Both the position numbers and the translations under genes were made by a program. A DNA stretch of 64,000 bases from Eleftheria terrae (GTDB taxonomy: Bacteria; Pseudomonadota; Gammaproteobacteria; Burkholderiales; Burkholderiaceae_C): assembly GCF_030419005.1 (NCBI RefSeq), contig NZ_CP106951.1:496001-560000 (forward strand), written 5' to 3'. Under the pieces are notes generated by a model. That model did no database searches and was not told where the DNA came from. It was given only the letters and a program-made list of their open reading frames with translations. Positions 15,717 to 24,512 of the stretch are shown in pieces (the stretch's first letter is position 1; each line of letters opens with the position of its first letter).

Positions 15717-16613
15717 CTACCGCCTTTTTTCCTGCCCCAGTTCACCAGCCGCAGGCCCGGACCGCGTGACGGCGGCCGTCACCGCGGCTTCCGCCACAGC
15801 TCCCAGCGGCGGCCAGGCCTTCAGCGTCGACCGCCTCAGCAAGGCCACCCCCGGTCCCTTCGCCGGCGTGAAGGTGCGCTCGATCACATGCGTCACCAGC
15901 CGTCGCCTGACCCGCTCGGTCACGAGCACGGTGGAGCAGCGCGTGCCATAGCGCCCGTCCGGCGTGCGGATGAAGGCGGGCGACAACCACCGCTCCCATT
16001 CCAGCGACACGCCGGTGTGCGGCAGGAATTCGTCCGCGATCTCGGTGCGGTCGCCCAGTCCCTCGAACAGGCGCTCGGCCAGCTGGTCGGCCGAGTCGGC
16101 CTCCTTCAGCGCGGAGCGCAGGTGCTGCTTCAGCCGCTCGACCTTGGGCCAGGGCGTGTCCAGCGCGGCGTTCGACAAGCCGTACACGCCGCGTTCCAGT
16201 CGCTTCGGGAAGCGCTGCCGGTTCGAGCCCCAGAAACAGTCGCCCTGGCTGAAGTCTGCCGCCACCACGTTGAAGCCGTTGTAGCCGCTCAAGCTGGCCT
16301 GCATCCAGAACCGGTCCACCGACAGGTCGCCACGCAGCCACAACGGCACGATGCCGCCACGCGACGGCGCCGCCGGGTCCACATCAGCCGGGTTGCGCAC
16401 ATTGGTCACCAGCGCAAAGCGGCCGGCCTGCGTCAGGCCCATCCAGGTACCGCCGGCCTTCAGGTCGCGACCAGCCAGGATTTCGGGGCCGCCGCCTTCG
16501 GGCAGCCACCATGCCAGCCGGGCTGCCGGGCGGTCGAAGTACTCATCTCGGTTGGCCGCCACCACCAGCGGGAAGCGCCGGCTGGCATCCACCGCCAGGG
16601 CTACCAGGCACAT
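15717..16613 (-). CDS. NRDE family protein (TANGO2-like)
   Basis: 298-aa cytoplasmic protein of the NRDE/TANGO2 family, in the Ntn-hydrolase-like group. The defining start is complete: MCLVALAVDASRRFPLVVAA followed by NRDEYFDRP. Other family marks are GGTWMGLTQAGRFALVTNVR and, near the end, GRYGTRCSTVL. Cys2 would be the nucleophile if the fold is catalytic. The biochemical role is unsettled; eukaryotic TANGO2 has been linked to lipid and haem handling. Its start overlaps the end of the upstream DUF4936 gene by 13 bp, so the two form an operon. Confidence 0.9.
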   Translation of the reverse strand: MCLVALAVDASRRFPLVVAANRDEYFDRPAARLAWWLPEGGGPEILAGRDLKAGGTWMGLTQAGRFALVTNVRNPADVDPAAPSRGGIVPLWLRGDLSVDRFWMQASLSGYNGFNVVAADFSQGDCFWGSNRQRFPKRLERGVYGLSNAALDTPWPKVERLKQHLRSALKEADSADQLAERLFEGLGDRTEIADEFLPHTGVSLEWERWLSPAFIRTPDGRYGTRCSTVLVTERVRRRLVTHVIERTFTPAKGPGVALLRRSTLKAWPPLGAVAEAAVTAAVTRSGPAAGELGQEKRR

Positions 16614-16891
16614 GGCACGAACACCTCGCAGTGACGCGGCCCCTGCAGCCAGGCTGCCAGGACCTGCGCAGCCGCTGCGATCTCACCCTCCAGCACCGGC
16701 CCCACCCCCTCTGCGTGCATATAGATCTCCATCCAGGTCTGCATGCCGTCCTTCTCCTGCGGGCGGCGCCACAGCTCGGCCTGCAGGCCGGGATGGCGCG
16801 CGCACAGCGCATCTTGCATCGCCCGGGCCACCGGCTGCGCGGCAGCGGCGTCGGCCGAGGCGATTCGATAGTAGATGAAAAGGCGGCGCAC
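16601..16891 (-). CDS. DUF4936 family protein
   Basis: 96-aa protein typical of Burkholderiales, beginning MRRLFIYYRIASADAAAA. The pattern Y-Y-R near the start, LWRRPQEKDGMQTWMEIY in the middle and an acidic-aromatic end match the DUF4936 family, an alpha/beta monooxygenase-like (ABM-type) small fold. Function unknown. It is the first gene of a two-gene minus-strand operon with the NRDE gene, commonly next to ygfZ in this order. Confidence 0.8.
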   Translation of the reverse strand: MRRLFIYYRIASADAAAAQPVARAMQDALCARHPGLQAELWRRPQEKDGMQTWMEIYMHAEGVGPVLEGEIAAAAQVLAAWLQGPRHCEVFVPCAW

Positions 16892-16960
16892 CCAGAAACC
16901 TCAGACGTGAACTAATGCGGGGCGCCGGATCGGGCCAGGGTGAAGGAAGTCACGCGCCGA

Positions 16961-17944
16961 TCAGCTTTCGGTCGGCAGGGCATAGGGCAGCGGCCGCAGG
17001 CTCAGCGGGGGCCCGTCCGCGCTGCCCAGGTGCAGGCTGCCGCCTTCGGCCGCGGCCAGCTTCAGCTCGGCGAACACGGCCCAGCCTGGCGTGTCGAGGC
17101 CCGCCGGCACTTCGGCAGCGTTGGCGATCAGCCCTGCGGGCTGGCCGGGGTCGGCGCTGTGGAAGATCTCCTGGCCAGGCGCCGCCGGTTGCGGCGAATG
17201 CAGCAGGAAGCCGCGGCGCTTGAGGGTGCCGCGGTACTGGCTACGGGCCACCACCTCTTGACCGGGATAGCAGCCTTTCTGGAAATTCACGCCACCGACT
17301 GCCTCCAGGTTGACCATCTGCGGCACGAACTGCTCCATGGTGGCCGGCACGATGCTCGGCACGCCGCTTTGCACTTCAAGCCATTGCCATACGCCCAGCG
17401 GCAGCGAGGGCAGGGCGGCTTGCGGGCCGGCCTGGGCGGCCGCGGCGTCGGTGCTCGCCTCGGCCCAGAGGTAGCGCGGCTCGCCCAGCGCGTCGGGCAG
17501 GCGGATCACGCAGCGGTCGCCGGCGGCCGAGCGGCCCCACACCTTGTCCGGCGCCTGCTCGCCCAGCCAGGCCCGGGCGGCCGGGCCCGCCAGGCCCAGC
17601 AGCCGCACCGAGGCGCTCGCGTCGCTCAGCTTGGCCTTGGCACGCAGCACATACATGCTCAGCCGCTTGAGGGCGGCGGGCAGTTGCTCGGCAGGCAGGG
17701 CCAGCAGCACGCGGCTGGCGCTTTCCTTCCAGCCGACGAAGCTGAACATCAACCGGCCCTTCGGCGAGCACAGCCCGGCCAGGCGCGCCTCGCCCGTGCC
17801 CAGCAGCGCGAAGTCCTGCGTCAGCTGGCTGTGGAGGAACTTGGCCGCCTCCTCGCCGTCGGCAGCGATCACGCCCCAGTGGCTGAGGGCAACGGCACCC
17901 TCGACGGGGGCGGGGGAGGGATGGACGGAGCTATCGGTGTTCAT
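16961..17944 (-). CDS. ygfZ: Folate-binding YgfZ/GcvT-like protein
   Basis: 327-aa folate-dependent protein that helps iron-sulfur cluster enzymes keep or regain activity. The diagnostic K-G-C-Y-x-G-Q-E motif is present as NFQKGCYPGQEVVARSQYRG near residue 225, where the Cys is essential in E. coli YgfZ. The GcvT-like N-terminal part (LHSQLTQDFALL, CSPKGRLMFSF) is also intact. It is transcribed away from mltG across a 73-bp divergent gap that must hold both promoters. Confidence 0.95.
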   Translation of the reverse strand: MNTDSSVHPSPAPVEGAVALSHWGVIAADGEEAAKFLHSQLTQDFALLGTGEARLAGLCSPKGRLMFSFVGWKESASRVLLALPAEQLPAALKRLSMYVLRAKAKLSDASASVRLLGLAGPAARAWLGEQAPDKVWGRSAAGDRCVIRLPDALGEPRYLWAEASTDAAAAQAGPQAALPSLPLGVWQWLEVQSGVPSIVPATMEQFVPQMVNLEAVGGVNFQKGCYPGQEVVARSQYRGTLKRRGFLLHSPQPAAPGQEIFHSADPGQPAGLIANAAEVPAGLDTPGWAVFAELKLAAAEGGSLHLGSADGPPLSLRPLPYALPTES

Positions 17945-18017
17945 GCCTCCATTATCATCACCCCCCGTTCACCGGTCTGCGCCAGGGACAACCCCGGCTT
18001 CAAATGGTTCATTCGTG

Positions 18018-19010
18018 ATGCGATTGCTGAAGCGCCTGTTCGGCGTCCTCCTGCTGCTGACGGCATTGGCGGCCGCTGTGGTGGCGTGGTGGTTGCACCG
18101 GCCGCTGCCGCTGGCGTCGCCGTCGGTCGAGTTCTCGGTGGAGAGCGGCATGTCGCCGCGGCAGATCGCCAATGGCTGGGTGGCGGCCGGGGTCGAGGCG
18201 CCGGCGCTTGCCCTCTACGAATGGTTCCGCTGGTCGGGCCAGGCGCGCCGCATCCGTGCGGGCAGCTACGAGATCGGCCCCGGCGTCACGCCCCGCGAGC
18301 TGTTGCGCAAGATGGTGCTGGGCGACGAGACGCTGGCCACCGTGCGCCTGATCGAAGGCTGGACCTTCAAGCAGTTCCGCGCCGAGCTGGCGCGTGCCGA
18401 AGGACTGCGGCCCACCACCGCGGCGATGAGCGACGCCGAGATCATGGCCGCGCTCGGCGCTCCGGGCCGTCATCCCGAAGGTCGCTTCTTCCCCGACACC
18501 TACGCCTATAGCCGTGGCAGCAGCGACATGGCGGTGATGAAGCGCGCCATGCGCGCCATGGAGCGCAAGCTCGCCGAGAGCTGGGCCGCCCGTGCTGAAT
18601 CGAGCCCGCTCAAGAGCCCGGACGATGCCCTCGTGCTGGCCTCCATCGTCGAAAAGGAAACCGGCCTGTCGAGCGACCGCGCCATGGTGTCCGGCGTCTT
18701 CAACAACCGCCTGCGCATCGGCATGCCGCTGCAGACCGATCCCACCGTGATCTACGGCCTCGGCGACCGCTACGACGGCAACCTGCGCAAGCGCGACCTG
18801 CAGGCCGACACCGCCTACAACACCTACACCCGGCCCGGCCTGCCGCCGACGCCCATCGCCATGCCCGGCAAGGCGTCGCTGCTGGCGGCCGTGCAGCCGG
18901 CTGCCACCAAGGCCTTGTATTTCGTCTCGCGGGGCGATGGCAGCAGCGTCTTCAGCGAAAGCCTCAATGAGCATAATCGTGCGGTCGACAAGTACCAGCG
19001 CAAACGCTGA
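18018..19010 (+). CDS. mltG: Endolytic murein transglycosylase MltG
   Basis: 330-aa inner-membrane enzyme that cuts nascent peptidoglycan strands. One N-terminal membrane helix (about residues 5-25) is followed by a LysM-like region (FSVESGMSPRQIANGWVAAG) and the YceG catalytic domain. The active-site stretch VLASIVEKETGLSSDR and the fold motifs FNNRLRIGMPLQTDPTVIYG and YNTYTRPGLPPTPI are clear. The start ATG at 18018 fits the usual length; the frame is open upstream but antisense to ygfZ. It heads the operon mltG-tmk-holB-pilZ, an arrangement conserved in proteobacteria. Confidence 0.95.
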   Translation: MRLLKRLFGVLLLLTALAAAVVAWWLHRPLPLASPSVEFSVESGMSPRQIANGWVAAGVEAPALALYEWFRWSGQARRIRAGSYEIGPGVTPRELLRKMVLGDETLATVRLIEGWTFKQFRAELARAEGLRPTTAAMSDAEIMAALGAPGRHPEGRFFPDTYAYSRGSSDMAVMKRAMRAMERKLAESWAARAESSPLKSPDDALVLASIVEKETGLSSDRAMVSGVFNNRLRIGMPLQTDPTVIYGLGDRYDGNLRKRDLQADTAYNTYTRPGLPPTPIAMPGKASLLAAVQPAATKALYFVSRGDGSSVFSESLNEHNRAVDKYQRKR

Positions 19011-19031
19011 ACCCTTTCCATCCAGGCCGGC

Positions 19032-19643
19032 ATGAGCGGTTTTTTCATCAGCTTCGAAGGCATCGACGGTGCCGGCAAGTCCACCCACATCCAGGCCCTG
19101 GCCGAGCGCGTGCGCCGTGCCGGGCGCGAGGTTGTGCTGACCCGCGAGCCCGGCGGCACGCCCCTGGCCGAGGCGCTGCGCGAGATGGTGCTGCAGCAAT
19201 CCATGGATGCGCTGACCGAGGCGCTGCTGATCTTCGCCGGCCGCCGCGACCACCTGCAACAGGTGATCGAGCCGGCGCTGGCGCGCGGCTGCGTGGTGCT
19301 GTGCGACCGCTTCACCGACGCGACCTTCGCCTACCAGGGCGCCGGCCGCGGCTTCGACACGGCAGTGCTCGCGCAACTGGAGCACTGGGTGCAGCAAGGC
19401 CGCCAGCCCGACCTCACGCTGTGGTTCGACCTGCCCCCCGAAGTGGCGGCCGAGCGCCTGTCCACCGCCCGGGTGCCGGACCGTTTCGAGCAGCAGCCGC
19501 TGGCCTTCTTCCGCCGTGTGGCCGAGGGTTACGCCGCTCGCGCACAGGCCCATCCGCAGCGCTTTGCCCGGCTCGATGCGGGGCAGGAGCGGGCCACCGT
19601 GTGGGCCCAACTCGAGGCCGCGGTGGCGCGGCACGGCCTGTGA
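19032..19643 (+). CDS. tmk: Thymidylate kinase
   Basis: 203-aa cytoplasmic dTMP kinase of dTTP synthesis. The P-loop [11 protein letters not shown] lies at residues 8-18, the [14 protein letters not shown] motif follows, and the substrate motif is [17 protein letters not shown]. The length is normal for the family. Its stop overlaps the GTG start of holB (GTGA at 19640-19643), so the two are translationally coupled. Confidence 0.97.
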   Translation: MSGFFISFEGIDGAGKSTHIQALAERVRRAGREVVLTREPGGTPLAEALREMVLQQSMDALTEALLIFAGRRDHLQQVIEPALARGCVVLCDRFTDATFAYQGAGRGFDTAVLAQLEHWVQQGRQPDLTLWFDLPPEVAAERLSTARVPDRFEQQPLAFFRRVAEGYAARAQAHPQRFARLDAGQERATVWAQLEAAVARHGL

Positions 19644-20653
19644 GCGGGGCGGCATCACCGGGCCTGCCCTGGCTGCAGGCGCCGCTGCGCGAGTTGCTGG
19701 CCACTCAGCGCGGCCATGCCGTGCTGCTGGCCGGGCCACCCGGCATCGGCCAGTTCGAGCTGGCGCTGGCGCTGGCGCAGGCCTGGCTCTGCGAGCATCC
19801 CGACGCGGCTGCCCGCCCTTGCGGCGGCTGTGCCAGCTGCACGCTGGTTCAGGCACGCACCCATCCCGACCTGCTGGTGCTGCTGCCCGAGGCCTTGCAA
19901 GAGGAGCTGGGCTGGGCCGCCGCCGAGACCGAGTCCGAAGGCAAGGCCAAGGCGGCCAAGGCCAAGCCCAGCAAGGAGATCAAGGTCGAGGCCTTGCGCC
20001 GCGCGGTCGAATTCGCCCAGCAGACCTCCTCGCGCGGTGTCGCGAAGGTGGTGCTGGTGCATCCGGCCGAGCGCATGAATGCCATCTCGGCCAACACCTT
20101 GCTCAAGACGCTGGAGGAGCCGCCGGGCCAGGCGCGCTTTGTCCTGAGCACCGAAGCGGTGGACGCCTTGCTGCCCACCATCCGCAGCCGCTGCCAGCTG
20201 CAGCGCCTGGCGCCACCCAGCGAGGCGCAGGCGCGCGAGTGGCTGCAGGCGCAGGGCCTGGCCGGCGCCGAGGTGCTGCTGGCCGCCGCCGGGCAACTGC
20301 CGCTGGCCGCGCGGCAACTGGCGCAACAGGGCCTGGATGCTGCCGCCTGGCAGCAGCTGCCCGCACGGCTGGCGGGCGGGGAGGTGGCGGCCCTGGCTGG
20401 CTGGTCGGTGCCGCTGGCGGTCGAGACGCTGCAAAAGGTCTGCCACGACGCGCTGTGCGTCACGGTGGGGGCGCAGCCGCGCTACTTCCCGGCGGCGGCC
20501 TTCAAGGGCCTGCGTGCCGGCTTGCCCGCGCTCACCGCCTGGGGCGCGGAGCTGCGCCGTGTAGCCCGTCACGAAGAGCACGCCTGGAATGCCGGCCTGA
20601 TGCTCGAGTCGCTTGTGGCCCAGGCGCGGCGCGCCTTACACTCCGCCGAATGA
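19640..20653 (+). CDS. holB: DNA polymerase III subunit delta'
   Basis: 337-aa clamp-loader subunit that helps load the sliding clamp. The start is GTG at 19640, overlapping the tmk stop; an upstream open frame is a shadow of tmk. The AAA+ fold is clear. The P-loop is degenerate (GPPGIGQFE, Gln in place of the Lys), as expected for delta', which does not hydrolyse ATP. A zinc module follows (CGGCASC), then [20 protein letters not shown] and the sensor/arginine-finger stretch PTIRSRCQ. A Lys-rich insertion ([19 protein letters not shown]) is a lineage feature. The stop overlaps the pilZ start. Confidence 0.95.
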   Translation: MSGAASPGLPWLQAPLRELLATQRGHAVLLAGPPGIGQFELALALAQAWLCEHPDAAARPCGGCASCTLVQARTHPDLLVLLPEALQEELGWAAAETESEGKAKAAKAKPSKEIKVEALRRAVEFAQQTSSRGVAKVVLVHPAERMNAISANTLLKTLEEPPGQARFVLSTEAVDALLPTIRSRCQLQRLAPPSEAQAREWLQAQGLAGAEVLLAAAGQLPLAARQLAQQGLDAAAWQQLPARLAGGEVAALAGWSVPLAVETLQKVCHDALCVTVGAQPRYFPAAAFKGLRAGLPALTAWGAELRRVARHEEHAWNAGLMLESLVAQARRALHSAE

Positions 20654-21045
20654 GCGAGCTGACCCAACAACGTCCTGTCCCTGCCGCCCCGGCGGGCGTC
20701 ACGCCGGCACGGCCCAGCGTGATCCAGCTGGTGTTCCGGGAGAAAGGTGCGCTGTATGCGGCCTATATCTCGGTCTTCACCGACGGTGGCCTCTTCGTGC
20801 CCACCACCCGTGAATACAAGCTCGGCGAAGACATCTACCTGCTCCTGTCGCTGCCGGAGGATGCGCAGCGCTACCCGGTGGCCGGCAAGGTGGCCTGGGT
20901 CACCCCGGCCAACGCTTCCGGCGGCCGCACGCAAGGGGTGGGCGTGCGTTTCCCGAGCGACGAGAAGTCGCGGCTGCTGAAGATGCGCATCGAGGAACTG
21001 CTGGGCACCGCCATCCAGTCGGCCAAGCCCACGCAAACCCTTTGA
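20650..21045 (+). CDS. pilZ: PilZ-domain protein (type IV pilus PilZ-like)
   Basis: 131-aa protein whose ATG overlaps the holB stop (ATGA). The sequence VFREKGALYAAYISVFTDGG and the later VAGKVAWVTP and GVGVRFPSDEKSRLLKMRIE match the PilZ protein of type IV pilus assembly, located next to holB and tatD as in Pseudomonas and Xanthomonas. Like those PilZ proteins it lacks the RxxxR c-di-GMP-binding arginines at its N-terminus, so it probably acts through FimX/PilB-type partners, not by binding the nucleotide. That last point is inferred. Confidence 0.9.
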   Translation: MSELTQQRPVPAAPAGVTPARPSVIQLVFREKGALYAAYISVFTDGGLFVPTTREYKLGEDIYLLLSLPEDAQRYPVAGKVAWVTPANASGGRTQGVGVRFPSDEKSRLLKMRIEELLGTAIQSAKPTQTL

Positions 21046-21135
21046 CGCTCTCCTGAGCCCCCTGGGCTCCCGAATCAGGCGCCGGCCGGTGTAGGCTAGG
21101 CGCCTGTTTTCATTGGCCCGCCATCCAGACATTCG

Positions 21136-21930
21136 ATGTTCGTCGACTCCCACTGCCATCTCACCTTTCCCGAACTCGCCGAGCAGCTCGGCGCCATCCG
21201 CCAGGCCATGGCCGCCGCCCAGGTGGACCGGGCCTTGTGCATCTGCACCACGCTGGAAGAGTTCGACGCCGTGCACGCGCTGGCGCTGCAGCACGACAAC
21301 TTCTGGGCCAGTGCCGGCGTGCACCCCGACAACGAAGGCGTCCAGGAGCCGACCCTGCAGCGGCTGCTCGACCTGGGCTCCCGCGAGAAGGTGGTGGCCC
21401 TGGGCGAAACCGGCCTGGACTACTACCGCCTCAACGGCCGCAGCGTGGCCGACATGGAGTGGCAGCGTGAGCGCTTTCGCACCCACATCCGGGCCGCGCT
21501 GGCGCTGGACAAGCCGCTGGTGATCCACACCCGCAGTGCCTCGGACGACACGGTGGCCATCCTGCAGGAAGAGGGCCAGGGCCGGGCGCGTGGCGTCTTC
21601 CATTGCTTCACCGAGACGCAGCAGGTGGCCGATGCCGCCCTGGAGCTGGGCTTCTACATCTCCTTCTCGGGCATCCTGACCTTCAAGACCGCGGCCGACC
21701 TGCGCGAGGTGGCCCGCCATGTGCCGCTCGAGCGCTGCCTGATCGAGACCGACAGCCCCTACCTCGCGCCGGTGCCCTTCCGCGGCAAGACCAACAACCC
21801 GTCTTATGTCCCTCATGTGGCGCGGCAGCTGGCGGAGCTGAAGGGGCTGTCGGTGGAGGAGGTGGCGGACGCCACGAGCCGCAATTTCGAGCGCTTGTTC
21901 GGTGTGCCGCGGCTTCAGGCTGCGGCCTGA
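21136..21930 (+). CDS. tatD: TatD family metal-dependent DNase
   Basis: 264-aa TIM-barrel metallohydrolase (3'-5' exonuclease/DNA repair family). Metal ligands are visible in DSHCHL (residues 4-9), ALGETGLDYY, VIHTRSASDD, FHCFTETQQ and IETDSPYLAPVPFRGKTNN. Length is typical. The stop codon lies inside a strong intrinsic terminator, so transcription of the mltG-to-tatD run probably ends here. Confidence 0.95.
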   Translation: MFVDSHCHLTFPELAEQLGAIRQAMAAAQVDRALCICTTLEEFDAVHALALQHDNFWASAGVHPDNEGVQEPTLQRLLDLGSREKVVALGETGLDYYRLNGRSVADMEWQRERFRTHIRAALALDKPLVIHTRSASDDTVAILQEEGQGRARGVFHCFTETQQVADAALELGFYISFSGILTFKTAADLREVARHVPLERCLIETDSPYLAPVPFRGKTNNPSYVPHVARQLAELKGLSVEEVADATSRNFERLFGVPRLQAAA

Positions 21931-21937
21931 GTTTTTT
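21915..21937 (+). terminator. Intrinsic terminator overlapping the tatD stop codon
   Basis: Stem TCAGGC / GCCTGA with a 4-base TGCG loop, followed by GTTTTTT. The TGA of tatD forms part of the right arm. Confidence 0.8.
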
Positions 21938-21950
21938 CATCAATAGGCGC

Positions 21951-21978
21951 TAAGCGGCTGTCGGGTCGCTTATTTTTT
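21951..21978 (+). terminator. Second hairpin with T-tract after tatD
   Basis: Arms TAAGCG / CGCTTA around a 10-base loop, then six T residues. Lies between the first terminator and the ankyrin gene; may be a back-up terminator or part of the leader of the next gene. Confidence 0.55.
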
Positions 21979-22003
21979 GGCGTGAAATAATAGGAGTCGT
22001 GTC

Positions 22004-22687
22004 GTGCGCATCGAGCTGAAGTGGGTGTGGGCGCTGGTGCTGGCGCTGGCCGCGCCGATGGCCCAGGCAGGGGCTTATGTCGATTTCTTCCGGGCCCTGA
22101 TGCGCGACGACGGCGACACCGTGCGCGAGCTGCTGCAACGGGGCTTCGACCCCAACACGCTGGACGAGCACGGCCGGGCCGGCCTCACCATTGCCTTGCA
22201 GGAGGTGTCCCTGAAGACGGCCGAGGCGCTGTTCGCCCACCCGCAGGTGGACGTCAACCGCCTCAACGCGCTGGGCGAGTCGCCGCTGATGATGGCGGCG
22301 CTCAAGCGCGAGCTGGACTGGTGCCGGCGCCTCATCGAGCGGGGTGCCGACGTCAACAAGACCGGCTGGACCCCGCTCCACTACGCCGCCAGCGGCGGCA
22401 AGCCCGAGGTGGTGGCGCTGCTGCTGGAGCACCACGCCTTCATCGACGCCGAATCGCCCAACAAGACCACGCCGCTGATGATGGCCGCCCGCTATGGCAG
22501 CGACGACGCCACGCGCGTCCTGCTCGAGGCCGGTGCCGACCCGACGCTGCGCAACGAGAAGGGGCTGACGGCGGCTGATTTCGCCCGGGCGGCCGAGCGT
22601 GTCAAGCTGGCCGAAGAGATCGAGCGGCATGCCCGTACGTACAACGCCGCGCCGGCCATTGCAGCGCCTGCGTCGGGCGCCGACTAG
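22004..22687 (+). CDS. Exported ankyrin-repeat protein
   Basis: 227 aa, GTG start at 22004 with AGGAG 7-8 bp upstream. Residues 1-23 form a Sec signal peptide (ALVLALAAPMAQAG), so the protein is periplasmic. Four to five ankyrin repeats follow (DEHGRAGLTIALQEVSLKTA, NALGESPLMMAALKRELDWC, GWTPLHYAASGGKPEVVALL, NKTTPLMMAARYGSDDATRV, NEKGLTAADFARAAERV). Ankyrin repeats bind other proteins; the partner is unknown. Separated from tatD by terminators, so it has its own promoter. Confidence 0.9.
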   Translation: MRIELKWVWALVLALAAPMAQAGAYVDFFRALMRDDGDTVRELLQRGFDPNTLDEHGRAGLTIALQEVSLKTAEALFAHPQVDVNRLNALGESPLMMAALKRELDWCRRLIERGADVNKTGWTPLHYAASGGKPEVVALLLEHHAFIDAESPNKTTPLMMAARYGSDDATRVLLEAGADPTLRNEKGLTAADFARAAERVKLAEEIERHARTYNAAPAIAAPASGAD

Positions 22688-22800
22688 GGGCGTTTGTCGG
22701 GCGAATTCCGACGTTTCTTTGGCTGGGGCCCGACTACCGGGCCCAGCCGGCCAGGCCTAAAGTTCACTGCATGCCCACCGCCCTTTCTGGAGCCTTCGAC

Positions 22801-23031
22801 ATGCAAACCCAACTGCCCGCCGACCCGTTTGCCCTGATGCTGAACCCGCAAGCCGTGCTCAGCGCCGTCGAAAGCTCGGAGCGGCTGAGCCGCCTGAAGC
22901 GCCGCATCTGCCGCCCGCTCGACAAGCCGCTGCTGGCCACCGTGTCGCGTGACACGGCCGCCTTCGACGAGGAGATCGACAGCGAGGCCGAGACCGACGC
23001 CGAAGCCACCAGCGCCGACACCGAAGCCTGA
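22801..23031 (+). CDS. Small conserved hypothetical protein
   Basis: 76 aa from ATG 22801, with GGAG 8-11 bp upstream; an earlier ATG at 22771 would add ten residues. The sequence MQTQLPADPFALMLNPQAVL, then SSERLSRLKRRICRPLDKP, resembles a small Burkholderiales protein of unknown function. The last 25 residues are Glu/Asp/Ala-rich. The centre is basic, so it could bind nucleic acid or protein, but nothing in the sequence settles that. It converges on glgA. Confidence 0.65.
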   Translation: MQTQLPADPFALMLNPQAVLSAVESSERLSRLKRRICRPLDKPLLATVSRDTAAFDEEIDSEAETDAEATSADTEA

Positions 23032-23069
23032 GCCACCGGCGGCGGCGCCGGCCTCCCGCCTGCTCAGGC
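23026..23069. terminator. Inverted repeat between convergent genes
   Basis: GCCTGAG and CTCAGGC flank a GC-rich 30-base loop spanning the stops of the small protein gene and glgA. No T-tract. Possible bidirectional terminator. Confidence 0.35.
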
Positions 23070-24506
23070 CGCCAGCAGCTCGCGATAGACGTCCACGTAG
23101 CGCTGCGCCCGGCCCCGCCATCCCAGCTGCTGCGCCATGCAGCGCTGCTGCAGTCCCCGCCACACCGCCGGTTCCCGCCAGGCCTCGAACACCCGCTGCA
23201 GCGCCGCCTGCAGCGCGCCTGCGGTGGGCTGCGAGAACGAGAAGCCGCTGGAGCGCTCCGGCGCAGCCGCCAGGTCCACCACCGTGTCGGCCAGCCCGCC
23301 GGTCGCATGCACCACCGGTGGCGTGCCGTACGCCTGGCTGTACATCTGGTTCAGCCCGCAGGGCTCGAAGCGCGACGGCATCAGGTAGGCGTCCGCCCCC
23401 GCCTCGATCTGGTGGGCCAGTGCCTCGTTGAAACCCAGCTCCACCGCCACCTGCCGCGGATGCCGGCCGGCACAGTCGCGTAGCTGCTGCTCCAGCCCCG
23501 CCTCGCCGACGCCAAGCACCACCAGCTGCCCGCCCTGCGCGAGCAGCCAGGGCAGCACCTCCAGGATCAGATCGATCCCTTTCTGCTCGGTCAGCCGGCT
23601 CACCAGCCCGAACAGCAGCGCGCCGTCGTCTTCCTGCAGGCCGAAGCGCTGCTGCAGCGTGGCCTTGTTCACGCGCTTGAGTTCGAGCCGGCCACTGTCG
23701 TAGCGCTGCGGCAGGTGCGGGTCGGTGGCCGGGTTCCACACCGCTTCGTCGATGCCATTGAGGATGCCGCACAGGCGCCCGGCGCGCGCGCGCAGGATGC
23801 CATCGAAGCCGCAGCCCGACGCCGGCTCGCGGATCTCCCGGGCATAGCTCGGGCTGACGGTGGTGATGCCATCGCTGAAGTTGATGCCGGCCTTCAGGAA
23901 GGACAGCTGGTGCCAGTATTCCAGGCCGTCCGGCACCAGCCATGGCGGTGGCAGCTCCAGCTCGCGGGCGCGTTCCAGCGGAAACAGGCCCTGGAAGGCC
24001 AGGTTGTGGATGGTCATCACGCTGCGCGTGCCGCCCGGCTGCAGCTGCTGCAGGTAGGCCGGCGCGAGCCCGGTGGGCCAGTCATTGCAGTGCAGGATGT
24101 CCGGTCGCCACTCGCGCCAGGGCGAGGCCCCGCCCGCCAGCTCCGCGGCCACACGGCTGAGCAAGCCGAAACGCAGCGCGTTCTCGCCCTGCGGGTCTTC
24201 ATAGGGCCCGCCGGGGCGGTCGTAGTAGCCGGGGCAGTCCAGCAGCAGCAGCTCGACGCCGTCGTGCCGGCCGGCATGCAGCACGCGCGCGGCCGGCCAG
24301 TGCCCCTGGGCCGGCCGCTGGAAGAGCAGGCGCGCGCCGTCGCGCAGGGCGCGCAGGGCCGGGTAGGCTGGCATCAACAGCTTGACGTCATGCTCCAGAG
24401 CGGCCAGTGCTTGCGGCAGCGCGGCGCTGACGTCGCCCAGCCCACCGGTTTTCACCCAGGGGGCGCATTCGGGCGTCACGAACAGGATCTTGAGGGCCTT
24501 GGACAT
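23064..24506 (-). CDS. glgA: Glycogen synthase (ADP-glucose type)
   Basis: 480-aa GT5 glycosyltransferase that extends alpha-1,4-glucan from ADP-glucose. The N-terminal ADP-glucose site K19-T-G-G-L is present (ECAPWVKTGGLGDVSAALPQ). The C-terminal GT-B motif reads MPSRFEPCGLNQMYSQAYGT, and GLVSRLTEQKGIDLILEVLP is also typical. Last gene of the minus-strand glycogen/trehalose operon, 6 bp after the malQ::treY stop. Confidence 0.97.
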   Translation of the reverse strand: MSKALKILFVTPECAPWVKTGGLGDVSAALPQALAALEHDVKLLMPAYPALRALRDGARLLFQRPAQGHWPAARVLHAGRHDGVELLLLDCPGYYDRPGGPYEDPQGENALRFGLLSRVAAELAGGASPWREWRPDILHCNDWPTGLAPAYLQQLQPGGTRSVMTIHNLAFQGLFPLERARELELPPPWLVPDGLEYWHQLSFLKAGINFSDGITTVSPSYAREIREPASGCGFDGILRARAGRLCGILNGIDEAVWNPATDPHLPQRYDSGRLELKRVNKATLQQRFGLQEDDGALLFGLVSRLTEQKGIDLILEVLPWLLAQGGQLVVLGVGEAGLEQQLRDCAGRHPRQVAVELGFNEALAHQIEAGADAYLMPSRFEPCGLNQMYSQAYGTPPVVHATGGLADTVVDLAAAPERSSGFSFSQPTAGALQAALQRVFEAWREPAVWRGLQQRCMAQQLGWRGRAQRYVDVYRELLAA

Positions 24507-24512
24507 GGAGGC

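Noticed and set aside
19301..19640. A longer N-terminus for holB starting inside tmk.
   Set aside because: It is a frame-shifted shadow of tmk; the GTG at 19640 overlapping the tmk stop gives a normal delta' length.
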